Made by a program: the position numbers and the translations under genes. A stretch of 64,000 bases of DNA, from the NCBI GenBank assembly GCA_003576705.1, contig QOZS01000025.1:1-64000 (forward strand), written 5' to 3'. Shown here piece by piece: positions 17,781 through 26,445 of this stretch. Positions within the stretch are counted from its first letter, which is position 1. Each line of letters begins with the position of its first letter. The notes beneath the pieces were generated by a model that worked only from the letters and a program-made list of their open reading frames with translations, ran no database searches and was not told where the DNA came from. Origin of the DNA: Desertibaculum subflavum (lineage in GTDB: Bacteria; Pseudomonadota; Alphaproteobacteria; Ferrovibrionales; Ferrovibrionaceae).

Positions 17781-18764
17781 ATGAAAGCCGCCATTGCCGC
17801 CGCCCTGCTCGCCGCCGCCCTCTGGTCTCCGGCCGGCGCCTTCGATCTGCAAGGCCATCGCGGCGCGCGCGGGCTCGCGCCGGAGAATACGCTGCCGGCC
17901 TTCGCGGTCGCCCTGCGCCTCGGCGTGGCGACGCTCGAATTCGACACGCTGATCACCCGCGACGATCGCCTGGTGGTCGGCCACGATCCGGTGCTGCTGC
18001 CCAAGATCGTCCGCGATGCCGAGGGCCGCTTCCTCGCGGCGCCGGGGCCGGCCGTGCGCTCGCTCGGCTTCGACGAGCTGCGCCGCTTCGATGTCGGCCG
18101 CATCAACCCGGCCGATCGCTACGCGCAGCAATTTCCCGAACAGCAGCCGATCGACGGCACCCGCATGCCGGCGCTGGAGGAGGTCTTTGCGCTGGCGAAC
18201 AGGAGCGGCAACCGCGCCGTCCGCTTCAACATCGAAACCAAGAGCGATCCTGGCAGGCCGGATCTCGCGCCGCCGCCGGAAGCTTTCACCGACCGCCTGG
18301 TCGCGGCGATCCGCGCCGCCGGCCTGGCTGATCGCACCACCATCCAGTCGTTCGACTGGCGCACGCTGAAGCGCGTCGGCGAGGTGGCGCCGGAGATCCC
18401 GCGCGTCTGCCTGACCGCCGAGCAGCGCTGGCTCGACAACGTGCAGATCGGCCGCCCGGGCGCGAGCGCCTGGACCGCCGGCCTGGATGTCGATGATTTC
18501 GGTGGCTCGGTGCCGAAGCTGGTGCAGGCGGCCGGCTGCGCAATCTGGTCGCCGGCCTTCCCCGATCTGACCGCCGCGCGCCTCGCCGAGGCGAAGTCGC
18601 TCGGACTCAAGGTCGTGGTTTGGACGGTCAACGATGCGGCCGAGATGGCGCGCCTGATCGATCTCGGCGTCGACGGCATCATCTCCGATTATCCGGACCG
18701 GCTGCGCAAGGTCGCCGGCGACAAGGGCCTGGCGCTGCCGGCGGCGACGCCCCTCCTGCAATAA
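17781..18764 (+). CDS. glpQ: Glycerophosphodiester phosphodiesterase, secreted
   Basis: 327 residues with signal peptide (AAIAAALLAAALWSPAGA) followed by the GDPD motif FDLQGHRGARGLAPENTLPAF and a metal-binding EFDTLITRDDRLVVGHDPVL. TIM-barrel enzyme that releases glycerol 3-phosphate from glycerophosphodiesters in the periplasm. Later family signatures include VWTVNDAAEMARLIDLGVDGIISDYPD. Length and layout suit GlpQ-like periplasmic enzymes. It converges with the rhomboid gene. Confidence 0.9.
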   Translation: MKAAIAAALLAAALWSPAGAFDLQGHRGARGLAPENTLPAFAVALRLGVATLEFDTLITRDDRLVVGHDPVLLPKIVRDAEGRFLAAPGPAVRSLGFDELRRFDVGRINPADRYAQQFPEQQPIDGTRMPALEEVFALANRSGNRAVRFNIETKSDPGRPDLAPPPEAFTDRLVAAIRAAGLADRTTIQSFDWRTLKRVGEVAPEIPRVCLTAEQRWLDNVQIGRPGASAWTAGLDVDDFGGSVPKLVQAAGCAIWSPAFPDLTAARLAEAKSLGLKVVVWTVNDAAEMARLIDLGVDGIISDYPDRLRKVAGDKGLALPAATPLLQ

Positions 18765-18767
18765 CCG

Positions 18768-19457
18768 TCAGGCTTCCGGTCGGGGCCGCGGACGCAGGAT
18801 CGGGAACAGCGCGATGCCCGCGGCAAAGCCACCGAGATGGGCGAGCCAGGCGACGCTCTCGCCGTCGATGCCGATGTCGAAGAAGGCGAGCATCAACGTA
18901 ATGCCGACCCAGACGGCGATCAGCGCCGCGTTGGTGCGGCGATCGCTGGCGCGCCGGTTGTAGTGGCGCATCAGCATCAAGGTGCCGCCGAACAAACCGC
19001 TGATCGCACCGGAGGCGCCCACCAGCGGGTACTGGCTGGTCGGATAGACGAGAAAATGGATCAGCGCCGCGATCAGGCCGGAAACGACGTAGTAGACCAC
19101 GGTCCGCCAGCCGCCGAAGGCGCGTTCTACCGGCGTGCCGAAGGCGGCGAGCGTCGCCATGTTGATCAAGAGATGCGCCATGCCGCCGTGCAGGAACATG
19201 TAGGTGAGCGGCGAGAGCAGGGCGAGCAGCGGGACCGGCCCGCCATAGGAGAACAGGGCCGGGATGAAGCCGAGATTGATCAGCACCGTGTCATCGGCAT
19301 GGCCCGGCAACAGGAAGCGCACGAAATGGACGGCAAGGTTGATGCCGATCAGCCAGGTCAGCACCGGCGGCAGGTTCAGCATCGGGCCGCCGGCATGCGG
19401 CAGGGTTGCGCGCCGGCGATCGCGCGGCCAGCCGCCGCGATAGTGGCTCTCGTTCAT
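18768..19457 (-). CDS. Rhomboid-family intramembrane serine protease
   Basis: 229 residues with about six transmembrane segments. The catalytic dyad is present: GASGAISGLFGG with Ser149 and a His at 207 in AWLAHLGGFAAG; the TMD2 motif HGGMAHLLINM is also seen. It would cleave membrane proteins within the bilayer. The ATG at 19457 overlaps the upstream crotonase stop (ATGA), supporting that start over an internal Met at residue 26. Confidence 0.9.
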   Translation of the reverse strand: MNESHYRGGWPRDRRRATLPHAGGPMLNLPPVLTWLIGINLAVHFVRFLLPGHADDTVLINLGFIPALFSYGGPVPLLALLSPLTYMFLHGGMAHLLINMATLAAFGTPVERAFGGWRTVVYYVVSGLIAALIHFLVYPTSQYPLVGASGAISGLFGGTLMLMRHYNRRASDRRTNAALIAVWVGITLMLAFFDIGIDGESVAWLAHLGGFAAGIALFPILRPRPRPEA

Positions 19458-20251
19458 CCGCGCGGCCCGGGCAGGGCAGCAAAGCGGGGCGGCCGCTTCT
19501 CCAGGAACGCGCGGGCGCCTTCCTTCACGTCGCCGTGGCGGAACAGCTCGGCATAGGCCCGTGTCTCGACATCGCGCGCCGCATCGAAGCCGTCTTCCAG
19601 GCTGGCGTTCAGCACCGCCTTCAGCTCGCGCAGGGCGATCGGGCTGTAGCCCTTGAGCAGATCGCAGACCCGCCGAACCTCCGCGGACAGGCCCGTCTTC
19701 GGCACCACCTTGGTGACCAGGCCGAGCTCGTAGGCGCGCCCGGCGGAGAAGCGCTCGCCGAGCAGGCAGATCGCCCGCGCCGCCGCCGGGCCGATCAGGC
19801 GGCTCAGCAGCACCGTGCCGCCGGTCGCCGGAAACACGCCGAGACGGATTTCCGGATAGCCGAACTCAGCCGTGTCGGCGGCGATCCGGATGTCGCAGGC
19901 CACGGCGAGCAGCATGCCGCCGCCCAGCGCATAACCGTTGATCGCCGCCACCACCGGCTGCGGCAGCCGGCGCAGGTTGTCGTAGACGCGCATGCCGTCG
20001 GCGGTTCGGGCGATGGCGCGGTTCGCGTCCAGTCCCTCGAACTCCTTGATGTCGGCGCCGGCGACGAAGGCCCTGTCGCCCGCGCCGGTAATCACCACGA
20101 CACGCACGGTCGGATCGTCGCGCAATCGCGCCGTCGCCTCGTGCAGGTCGGCGAAGACCTGCGAGCTCAGCGCATTCAGCACTTCGGGCCGGTCGACGGC
20201 GACAGTGGCGATACCGTCGCCAATGGAAACGTCGAGGGTTGCGTAGGTCAC
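19454..20251 (-). CDS. Enoyl-CoA hydratase/isomerase family protein
   Basis: 265-residue crotonase with GTG start. Seen: DRPEVLNALSSQVFADLHEA, oxyanion-hole segment AFVAGADIKEFEG, INGYALGGGMLLAVACDIRI and FGYPEIRLGVFPATGGTVLL, where both catalytic Glu positions appear retained as in short-chain enoyl-CoA hydratases. It follows the NAPRTase gene by eight bases and overlaps the rhomboid gene, so these genes are probably co-transcribed although functionally mixed. Confidence 0.85.
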   Translation of the reverse strand: MTYATLDVSIGDGIATVAVDRPEVLNALSSQVFADLHEATARLRDDPTVRVVVITGAGDRAFVAGADIKEFEGLDANRAIARTADGMRVYDNLRRLPQPVVAAINGYALGGGMLLAVACDIRIAADTAEFGYPEIRLGVFPATGGTVLLSRLIGPAAARAICLLGERFSAGRAYELGLVTKVVPKTGLSAEVRRVCDLLKGYSPIALRELKAVLNASLEDGFDAARDVETRAYAELFRHGDVKEGARAFLEKRPPRFAALPGPRG

Positions 20252-20259
20252 GCGGGACT

Positions 20260-21399
20260 TCAGGCGCGCGGCTTGAGCAGGAATTCGCGGCCGACCTTCA
20301 CCGACGGCTTGCCGTCGTACTCGATGATGTCGGCGGTGGCATAGGTCTCGTGCCAGCGATCGGGCAGGTAGGAGCCGGTGCCGACCACGTCGATGGGCGC
20401 ATTCACGCTCGCCATCACCTTGCACTTGGCCGGGCCGAAGCCCGAGGAGGCGACGATGCCGACCTTGGGAAAGCCGGCTGCGTCCAGCGTGTCGCGCATG
20501 TGATGCACGGCCGCCGCACTGACACCGGTGCCGACCAGCCAGGCGAGCTCGTCATGCGTCCGGTACTGCCGCACGGCATTCGGCGCATGGCGCTCCAGGA
20601 TCGCATAGGACGCGGCGGGATCGAGGCCCTCGACATAGCGCCCGCCATGCGTGTCCAGCCGCACGGAGAGCTTGCCCTGGGCGGCGAGCTCTGGGAAACG
20701 GCGGCAGACGTCGAGCGCGTCCGTTGTCTCGCGCCCGTAATAGTCGACCAGCACCGTCATCGGCTGGCCCGGATAGGTCTCGGCGAACATCTCGGCCGCC
20801 CGCACCGTCGATCCGGCATAGCCGATCAGGGCATGCGGCATGGTGCCGAGCCCGCCCTGGTTGCCGAACCAATGCGCCGTCGCGTCGGTCGCATTGCCGA
20901 TGAAGCCGGTGGCGCCGACATCACGTTTCGCCGCCGCGCCGCCGACCGAGGCGGCATAGGCCATCAGCTCAGCCATCTCGGTGCCGGCGCAGTGCCGCGC
21001 ATCCATGGCGAGGAACCGGACCTTCGGCAGATCGCAGCACATCGAATAGGCGTTGTAGGCGGCGACGCAGGCCGCACCGAGCTTCTGCAGGTAGAGCGTC
21101 TCCAGATCGACCAGATCGACCATGGCGCCTGAGAGATAGACCAGCGGCTCGCCGGCGCCGACCCACTGGCCCTCCTTCTGCCGGAGTTCGACGCCGATCC
21201 TGGTGCGGCGTGCCGCCGCCACCTGATCCAGCCAGTCGACCATCGGTTTGGGCGCACAGATCACCGGCCGGCGCAGGAAAACCGCATAGGTGACGCGCTT
21301 GTCGCCGAACCGGCGCACGATCTCGCGCGTGCGCTTGAAATAGTGATCGGTATAGCCCGAGATCTGCCCTTCGACCTCGGCGGCGGTCTCGCTTGCCAT
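20260..21399 (-). CDS. pncB: Nicotinate phosphoribosyltransferase family protein
   Basis: 379 residues resembling nicotinate phosphoribosyltransferases: TDHYFKRTREIV at the N-terminus, a DARHCAGTEMAELMAYA stretch with the catalytic-region His, FIGNATDATAHWFG, LDTHGGRYVEGLD and the phosphate-binding VGIVASSGFGPAKC. It would make nicotinate mononucleotide from nicotinate and PRPP in NAD salvage. The ATG at 21399 lies after the DAHP synthase stop; a start 60 bases further up would overlap it. It is slightly shorter than E. coli PncB. Confidence 0.82.
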   Translation of the reverse strand: MASETAAEVEGQISGYTDHYFKRTREIVRRFGDKRVTYAVFLRRPVICAPKPMVDWLDQVAAARRTRIGVELRQKEGQWVGAGEPLVYLSGAMVDLVDLETLYLQKLGAACVAAYNAYSMCCDLPKVRFLAMDARHCAGTEMAELMAYAASVGGAAAKRDVGATGFIGNATDATAHWFGNQGGLGTMPHALIGYAGSTVRAAEMFAETYPGQPMTVLVDYYGRETTDALDVCRRFPELAAQGKLSVRLDTHGGRYVEGLDPAASYAILERHAPNAVRQYRTHDELAWLVGTGVSAAAVHHMRDTLDAAGFPKVGIVASSGFGPAKCKVMASVNAPIDVVGTGSYLPDRWHETYATADIIEYDGKPSVKVGREFLLKPRA

Positions 21400-21421
21400 G
21401 TCAGGTCGCTCGGTCGAGGAT

Positions 21422-22816
21422 TCAGGACGCCTGGGCGAGAGGGACGGGGAAGCCGACACCGGCGCGTTCCTTCTTCAGCATCTCCGCGACCAGGAAGGCG
21501 AGTTCGAGCGCCTGGCTCGCATTCAGCCGCGGATCGCATTGCGTGTGATAGCGGTCGGCGAGGTGCTGCTCCTCGATCGCCTGGGCACCGCCGAGGCACT
21601 CGGTCACGTTCTGCCCGGTCAATTCCAGATGCACGCCGCCGGCATAGGTTCCCTCGGCGCGATGCACGTCGAAGAACCGGCGCACCTCGGCCAGGATGCG
21701 GTCGAAGGGGCGTGTCTTGAAGCCGGTCGTCGCCGTGAAGGTGTTGCCGTGCATCGGATCGCAGCTCCACACGACGCTGCGGCCCTCGCGCTCCACCGCG
21801 CGGATCAGGGCGGGCAGGCGCTCCTCCACCTTGTCGGCGCCCATGCGCGAGATCAGCGTAAGCTTGCCCGGCACGTTGAGCGGGTTGAGCCGGTCGATCA
21901 GGCGAAGCAGGTCGTCCGGCTCCAGACTCGGCCCGCATTTCATGCCGATCGGGTTGATCACGCCGCGCATGAACTCGACATGCGCGCCGTCGAGCTGGCG
22001 GGTGCGGTCGCCGATCCAGATCATATGCGCCGAGCAATCGACATACTCGCCGGTCGGCGAGGTCGAATCCTGGCGGGTCAGCGCCTGCTCGAAGCCGAGC
22101 AGCAGCGCCTCGTGGCTGGTGAAGAAGTTGACTGTGCGCAGCTCCGGGAAGCGCTCCGGCGTCAGGCCGCAGGCCTCCATGAAGTTGAGCGCCTCGGAAA
22201 TGCGCCCCGCCAGCTCATGAAAGCGCTCGCCCTGCGGGCTCTTGCCCACGAAGTCGAGATTCCAGCGCTGCACCCGGTGCAGATCGGCATAGCCGCCATT
22301 GGCGAAAGCGCGCACCAGGTTCAGCGTCGCCGCCGCCTGCGAATAGGCCTGCAGCAGGCGCTGCGGGTCGGGCGTGCGGGCTTCGCGCGTGAACTCGGCA
22401 CCGTTGATAATGTCGCCGCGATAGGAGGGCAGCTCGACATTATCCTGCCGCTCGTTCGGGGCGGAGCGCGGCTTGGCGAACTGGCCGGCCATGCGGCCCA
22501 CCTTCACCACCGGACAGGCGGCGGCGAAGGTCAGCACCACCGCCATCTGCAGGATGATGCGGAAGGTGTCGCGGATGTTGTTGGCGGAGAACTCGACAAA
22601 GCTTTCGGCGCAGTCACCGCCCTGCAAGAGAAACGCCTTACCCTGTGCCACCTGGGCGAGATCGGCCTGCAGGCTGCGGCACTCCCCGGCGAAGACCAGC
22701 GGCGGAAAGCGGGCGAGCGTCGCTTCGACGCTGGCGAGCGCCGCCGCATCGGGATAATCAGGCACCTGAGCGATCGGCTTCGACCGCCAGCTTTCGGGAG
22801 TCCAACGTCCGGGCAT
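21422..22816 (-). CDS. aroG: Class II 3-deoxy-7-phosphoheptulonate (DAHP) synthase
   Basis: 464-residue class II DAHP synthase, the first enzyme of the shikimate pathway, joining PEP and erythrose 4-phosphate. Seen: [13 protein letters not shown] at the N-terminus, [22 protein letters not shown] with the metal-binding Cys, [13 protein letters not shown], and the C-terminal [10 protein letters not shown] and [15 protein letters not shown]. The ATG at 22816 yields the usual [14 protein letters not shown] N-terminus. First gene of the minus-strand run ending at the rhomboid. Confidence 0.93.
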   Translation of the reverse strand: MPGRWTPESWRSKPIAQVPDYPDAAALASVEATLARFPPLVFAGECRSLQADLAQVAQGKAFLLQGGDCAESFVEFSANNIRDTFRIILQMAVVLTFAAACPVVKVGRMAGQFAKPRSAPNERQDNVELPSYRGDIINGAEFTREARTPDPQRLLQAYSQAAATLNLVRAFANGGYADLHRVQRWNLDFVGKSPQGERFHELAGRISEALNFMEACGLTPERFPELRTVNFFTSHEALLLGFEQALTRQDSTSPTGEYVDCSAHMIWIGDRTRQLDGAHVEFMRGVINPIGMKCGPSLEPDDLLRLIDRLNPLNVPGKLTLISRMGADKVEERLPALIRAVEREGRSVVWSCDPMHGNTFTATTGFKTRPFDRILAEVRRFFDVHRAEGTYAGGVHLELTGQNVTECLGGAQAIEEQHLADRYHTQCDPRLNASQALELAFLVAEMLKKERAGVGFPVPLAQAS

Positions 22817-22927
22817 CACACAGCTGCTTTCCGCCAAATCCGGCAATTACCGAGGCTATACGGGGGCCCCCCCGCCTAGCAACGACCATCGTCGGGGCGC
22901 ATCATCCAGTATTCGGGGGAAAAAGCC

Positions 22928-24460
22928 ATGTTGTCGCAGACCCGCCGCGGGTTTGTTCTATCCGGCAGCGCCGCCATCCTGGCGGCCTGCGCCACCCGCA
23001 CCGGCCGGCTGGCGCGCAATCCGTTTACGCTCGGCGTGGCCTCGGGCGAGCCTTCGGCCGATGGTTTCGTGCTCTGGACCCGACTGGCGCCTGATCCGCT
23101 GGCCGGCGGCGGCATGCCGGAGACGCCAGTCGAGGTCAGCTGGGCAGTGGCCGAGGACGAAGGTTTCCGCCGGGTGGTGCGCGAAGGCAAGGCGCTCGCG
23201 ACACCGGATTGGGCGCATAGCGTCCATGTCGAGCTGAAGGGGCTCGAGCCGGACCGCTGGTATTTCTACCGCTTCCGACTGCCGGAGGCGGAGAGCCCGA
23301 TCGGCCGCGCCCGCACCACGCCGGCCGCCGGCGCCGGCGACAAGCTCCGCGTCGTCTTCGCCAGCTGCCAGCGCTGGGAGGTCGGATACTACGGCGCCTG
23401 GCGCCATGCGGCGAAGGCGGACCCCGACCTGATCCTGCATCTCGGCGACTACATCTACGAGTACCAGCTGCGGGGCGCCCAGAACTACATCCGCACCCAC
23501 GACGCGGATGCCACCTTCACGCTGGCCGATTACCGCAACCGCTACGCGCTCTACAAGCTGGAGCCGGAGCTGCAGGCGGCGCATGCGGCCTGTCCCTGGG
23601 TCGTCACCTGGGACGACCACGAGGTGGTGAACGACTACGCCAACGACCGGCCGGAACGGCAGAATCCGGGCCAACGCTTCCTCGACCGCCGCGCCGCCGC
23701 CTACAAGGCCTATTACGAGCACATGCCGCTGCGCGCAGCGCAGCGCCCGACCGGGCCGGACCTGCAGCTCTATCGCACCGTCGACTATGGCGGTCTCGCG
23801 CGCTTCCATGTGCTGGACGACCGGCAGTACCGATCGCACCAGGTCTGCAAGCGGCCCGACCGCGACGGTGGCAGCAACACGGTCGGGCGGGAATGCGCCG
23901 ACCGGCTGAACACGGACCTGACCCTGCTCGGCCGCGAGCAGGAGGCCTGGCTGGCGCGGCAGCTCACAGGCTCGACCGCCGCCTGGAACGTGCTGGCGCA
24001 GCAGACCTTGATCGCGACCGCCGATTGGGGCGGCGGACGGTTCTGGACCGATGGCTGGGACGGCTATCCCGCCGCGCGCCAGCGCCTGGTCGATGTGCTC
24101 GGCTCCGGCCGCGTGCGCAATCCGGTGGTGATCGGTGGCGACGTGCACACTTTCTACGCCGCCGATATTCATGCCCGCGCCGGCGACCCGTCGTCGCCGA
24201 TCGTGGCGCCGGAATTCATCGGCAGCTCGATCACCTCGCTCGGCCTGCCGCAGCGCCAGATCGACCAGCTGCGCCCGCACAATCCGCATATCAAGCTGGC
24301 GCGGTCCGACATCCGCGGCTTCGCGCTGGTCGAGATGGACCGCCGCAGGACGGCGGTCAGTATGCAGACGGTCGACAACGCCCTGCAACGCGACAGCGGC
24401 ATATCCACGCTCGCCCGCTACGTGGTGGAGGAACGCAACCCGCGTATGCTGACCGCCTGA
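22928..24460 (+). CDS. phoD: PhoD-family alkaline phosphatase/phosphodiesterase, exported by Tat
   Basis: 510 residues. N-terminal twin-arginine signal TRRGFVLSGSAAILAACA, followed by FTLGVASGEPSADGFVLWTRLAPDP, the PhoD N-terminal domain. Metallophosphatase motifs: HLGDYIYEY, TWDDHEVVNDY and VIGGDVHTFYAADI. PhoD releases phosphate from mono- and diesters in the periplasm and uses calcium and iron in characterised members. It is divergent from the DAHP synthase operon with 111 bases between. The cysteine at the end of the signal could also be lipidated. Confidence 0.92.
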   Translation: MLSQTRRGFVLSGSAAILAACATRTGRLARNPFTLGVASGEPSADGFVLWTRLAPDPLAGGGMPETPVEVSWAVAEDEGFRRVVREGKALATPDWAHSVHVELKGLEPDRWYFYRFRLPEAESPIGRARTTPAAGAGDKLRVVFASCQRWEVGYYGAWRHAAKADPDLILHLGDYIYEYQLRGAQNYIRTHDADATFTLADYRNRYALYKLEPELQAAHAACPWVVTWDDHEVVNDYANDRPERQNPGQRFLDRRAAAYKAYYEHMPLRAAQRPTGPDLQLYRTVDYGGLARFHVLDDRQYRSHQVCKRPDRDGGSNTVGRECADRLNTDLTLLGREQEAWLARQLTGSTAAWNVLAQQTLIATADWGGGRFWTDGWDGYPAARQRLVDVLGSGRVRNPVVIGGDVHTFYAADIHARAGDPSSPIVAPEFIGSSITSLGLPQRQIDQLRPHNPHIKLARSDIRGFALVEMDRRRTAVSMQTVDNALQRDSGISTLARYVVEERNPRMLTA

Positions 24461-24487
24461 CAGAAGCGGTCGGGGAGGAGACCAAGA

Positions 24488-25585
24488 ATGAAGATCGCCA
24501 AGATCGACACCATCGCCATCAAGGTGCCGTTCACCTTCGGCGGCCAGCCGTTCGGCTGGGGCGGCAAGGTGTGGAACACCAACGACATCCTGCTGGTCCG
24601 GGTCGAGACCGATACCGGCATCGTCGGCTGGGGCGAGGCGTTCTGCTATGCCTGCCTGGAGGCGGTGCGCGCCTCGGTCGAGCACATGATCGCGCCGATG
24701 GCGATCGGCCGCGATGCCGGCGACATCGCCGGCCTCAGCCGCGCCCTGCAGCAGGGCCTGCACCTGCAGGGGCGCTACGGCATCACCATCTTCGCGCTCT
24801 CCGGCCTCGACATCGCGCTGTGGGACATCGCCGGCAAGGCGCTCGGCGTGCCGGTGCACCGCCTGCTCGGCGGCGCCGGCCGGACCGAGCTGCCGGCCTA
24901 TGCCAGCCTGTTCAAGTACCGCAATGCGGAGCAGGTGGCGGCGCGCACCAAGATGGCGCTCGACCAGGGCTACAGATACATCAAGCTGCACGAGACCGAG
25001 GTGCCCGAGGTGCGGGCCTCGCGCGAGGCGGCGGGCGACGACATTCCCATCATGGTCGATACCAACTGCCCGTGGACGCCGGAACAGGCCCGCCTGATGG
25101 CGCGCAAGCTGAAGCCGTTCGACATCCACTGGCTGGAAGAGCCGATCTTCCCGCCCGAGGATTTCCTGAGCCTGGCGCGGCTGCGGCGCGAGGAGGGCAT
25201 CGCGCTCGCCGCCGGCGAGAATGCCTGCACGGCGATGGAGTTCGCCCAGATGCTGCGCGCCGAGGCAGTCGACTACGTGCAGCCCTCGGTCACCAAGGTC
25301 GGCGGCATCACCGAGTTCCAGAAGGTGGCGGCGATCGCGGATTCCTTCGGCGTCACCGTCATGCCGCACTCGCCCTATTTCGGCCCGGGCTTCCTCGCCA
25401 CCCTGCATCTCGCCGCCGCGCGGGCCGTGCCCGGCGGGCTGATCGAGCGCTTCCACCTCGATCTCGAGGCCAGCATCTACGGCAAGTGGATCGACCCGGT
25501 GAACGGCTTCTTCAAGGTGCCGCAGGTTCCGGGCCTCGGCCCGGAACCGGATGCCGACGTGATCAAGACCTATCGGGTGAAGTAG
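24488..25585 (+). CDS. Enolase-superfamily protein (mandelate racemase/muconate lactonizing type)
   Basis: 365 residues. Capping domain then barrel with metal ligands Asp191 (IMVDTNCPW), Glu217 (HWLEEPI) and Glu244 (AAGENA). Catalytic candidates are Lys166 in YIKLHE and His294 in MPHSPYFG. The Asp that usually pairs with this His in the mandelate racemase subgroup appears as Ser267 (YVQPSVTKVGG). Likely acts on a sugar acid or similar alpha-hydroxy acid; substrate unknown. It lies 27 bases after phoD. Confidence 0.82.
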   Translation: MKIAKIDTIAIKVPFTFGGQPFGWGGKVWNTNDILLVRVETDTGIVGWGEAFCYACLEAVRASVEHMIAPMAIGRDAGDIAGLSRALQQGLHLQGRYGITIFALSGLDIALWDIAGKALGVPVHRLLGGAGRTELPAYASLFKYRNAEQVAARTKMALDQGYRYIKLHETEVPEVRASREAAGDDIPIMVDTNCPWTPEQARLMARKLKPFDIHWLEEPIFPPEDFLSLARLRREEGIALAAGENACTAMEFAQMLRAEAVDYVQPSVTKVGGITEFQKVAAIADSFGVTVMPHSPYFGPGFLATLHLAAARAVPGGLIERFHLDLEASIYGKWIDPVNGFFKVPQVPGLGPEPDADVIKTYRVK

Positions 25586-25597
25586 AGGCTGCGCTTC

Positions 25598-25615
25598 GCC
25601 GTCCTCCGGGACGGC
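25598..25615 (+). terminator. UNCG-loop hairpin after the enolase-superfamily gene
   Basis: GCCGTCC and GGACGGC form a seven-base stem closed by TCCG, an extra-stable C(UNCG)G type loop, 12 bases after the stop codon. An A-rich stretch rather than a T run follows. Plausible terminator separating this gene from the SDR gene. Confidence 0.5.
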
Positions 25616-25676
25616 ACGGTGAAAAATTCTGTTCGGCCCGCTATCGTCGCCCCGCCTGACGGAGGGGAGAGGGCCT

Positions 25677-26441
25677 ATGACCACAGCTTCGCCGCATCGC
25701 CTCGATGGTCGCGGTGCCATTGTCGTCGGGGTCGGCGCCGGCATCGGTCGCACCATCGCGATCGAATTCGCCCGCGCCGGCGCGACGGTCGCCTGTCTCG
25801 ATCTCGACGGCAACGCGGCGAGCAAAGTCGCGGCGGAAGCGGGGCAGGGCGCCTTCGGCCTCGCTTGCAACGTGAGCGACCGCGCCTCGGTCGAAGCCGC
25901 CATGTCGGCGGCGCTGGCCCGGCTGCCCGATCTGCGCGCGCTGGTCTATGGCGCCGCGACGCGGGAGCCGACAGCGACCGTGGTCGACCTCGCGCCCGAC
26001 GATTGGGACCGCGCCGTCGCCGTCAACCTGACCGGCGCCTTCCTGGTCGCGCGGCAGGGCGTGCCGGCGATGGCGAAATCGGGCGGCGGCTCGCTGATCC
26101 TGATCGCCTCGCAGCTCGCCCGGGTCGGCTCCCCGGCGCGGCCGGCCTATTGCGCGACCAAAGGCGCCCTGCTGCAGCTCGCGCGCGTCATGGCCGCCGA
26201 CCACGCCAAGGACGGCATCCGCGTCAACACGCTGTCGCCCGGCGGCGTCGCTACCGAACGGCTGGAGCATCGCTTCGGCAGCGTGGCGCAGGCGGAACGC
26301 GAGCTCGGGCCGAAACACCTGCTGAACCGGCTCGGCCGGGCGGAGGAGATCGCGGCGGCCGCGCTCTATCTGGCGAGCGATGCCGCCGCCTTCATGACCG
26401 GGTCCGACCTCCTGATCGACGGCGGCTACACGGCCGTCTGA
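25677..26441 (+). CDS. SDR-family oxidoreductase
   Basis: 254 residues with GVGAGIGRTIAIEFA cofactor loop, NLTGAFLVARQG, a serine in ILIASQLARVG, the YCATKGALLQLA catalytic pair, and a C-terminal LLIDGGYTAV. The Rossmann glycine motif (GVGAGIG) is intact. Substrate unknown. The MBOAT gene starts four bases after its stop, so it heads a three-gene run with the acyltransferase pair. Confidence 0.83.
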   Translation: MTTASPHRLDGRGAIVVGVGAGIGRTIAIEFARAGATVACLDLDGNAASKVAAEAGQGAFGLACNVSDRASVEAAMSAALARLPDLRALVYGAATREPTATVVDLAPDDWDRAVAVNLTGAFLVARQGVPAMAKSGGGSLILIASQLARVGSPARPAYCATKGALLQLARVMAADHAKDGIRVNTLSPGGVATERLEHRFGSVAQAERELGPKHLLNRLGRAEEIAAAALYLASDAAAFMTGSDLLIDGGYTAV

Positions 26442-26445
26442 CCGG

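Noticed and set aside
22958..25903. Very long open reading frame on the minus strand (981 codons)
   Set aside because: It is antisense to phoD and the enolase-superfamily gene, has no family-like motifs and arises from high GC content.
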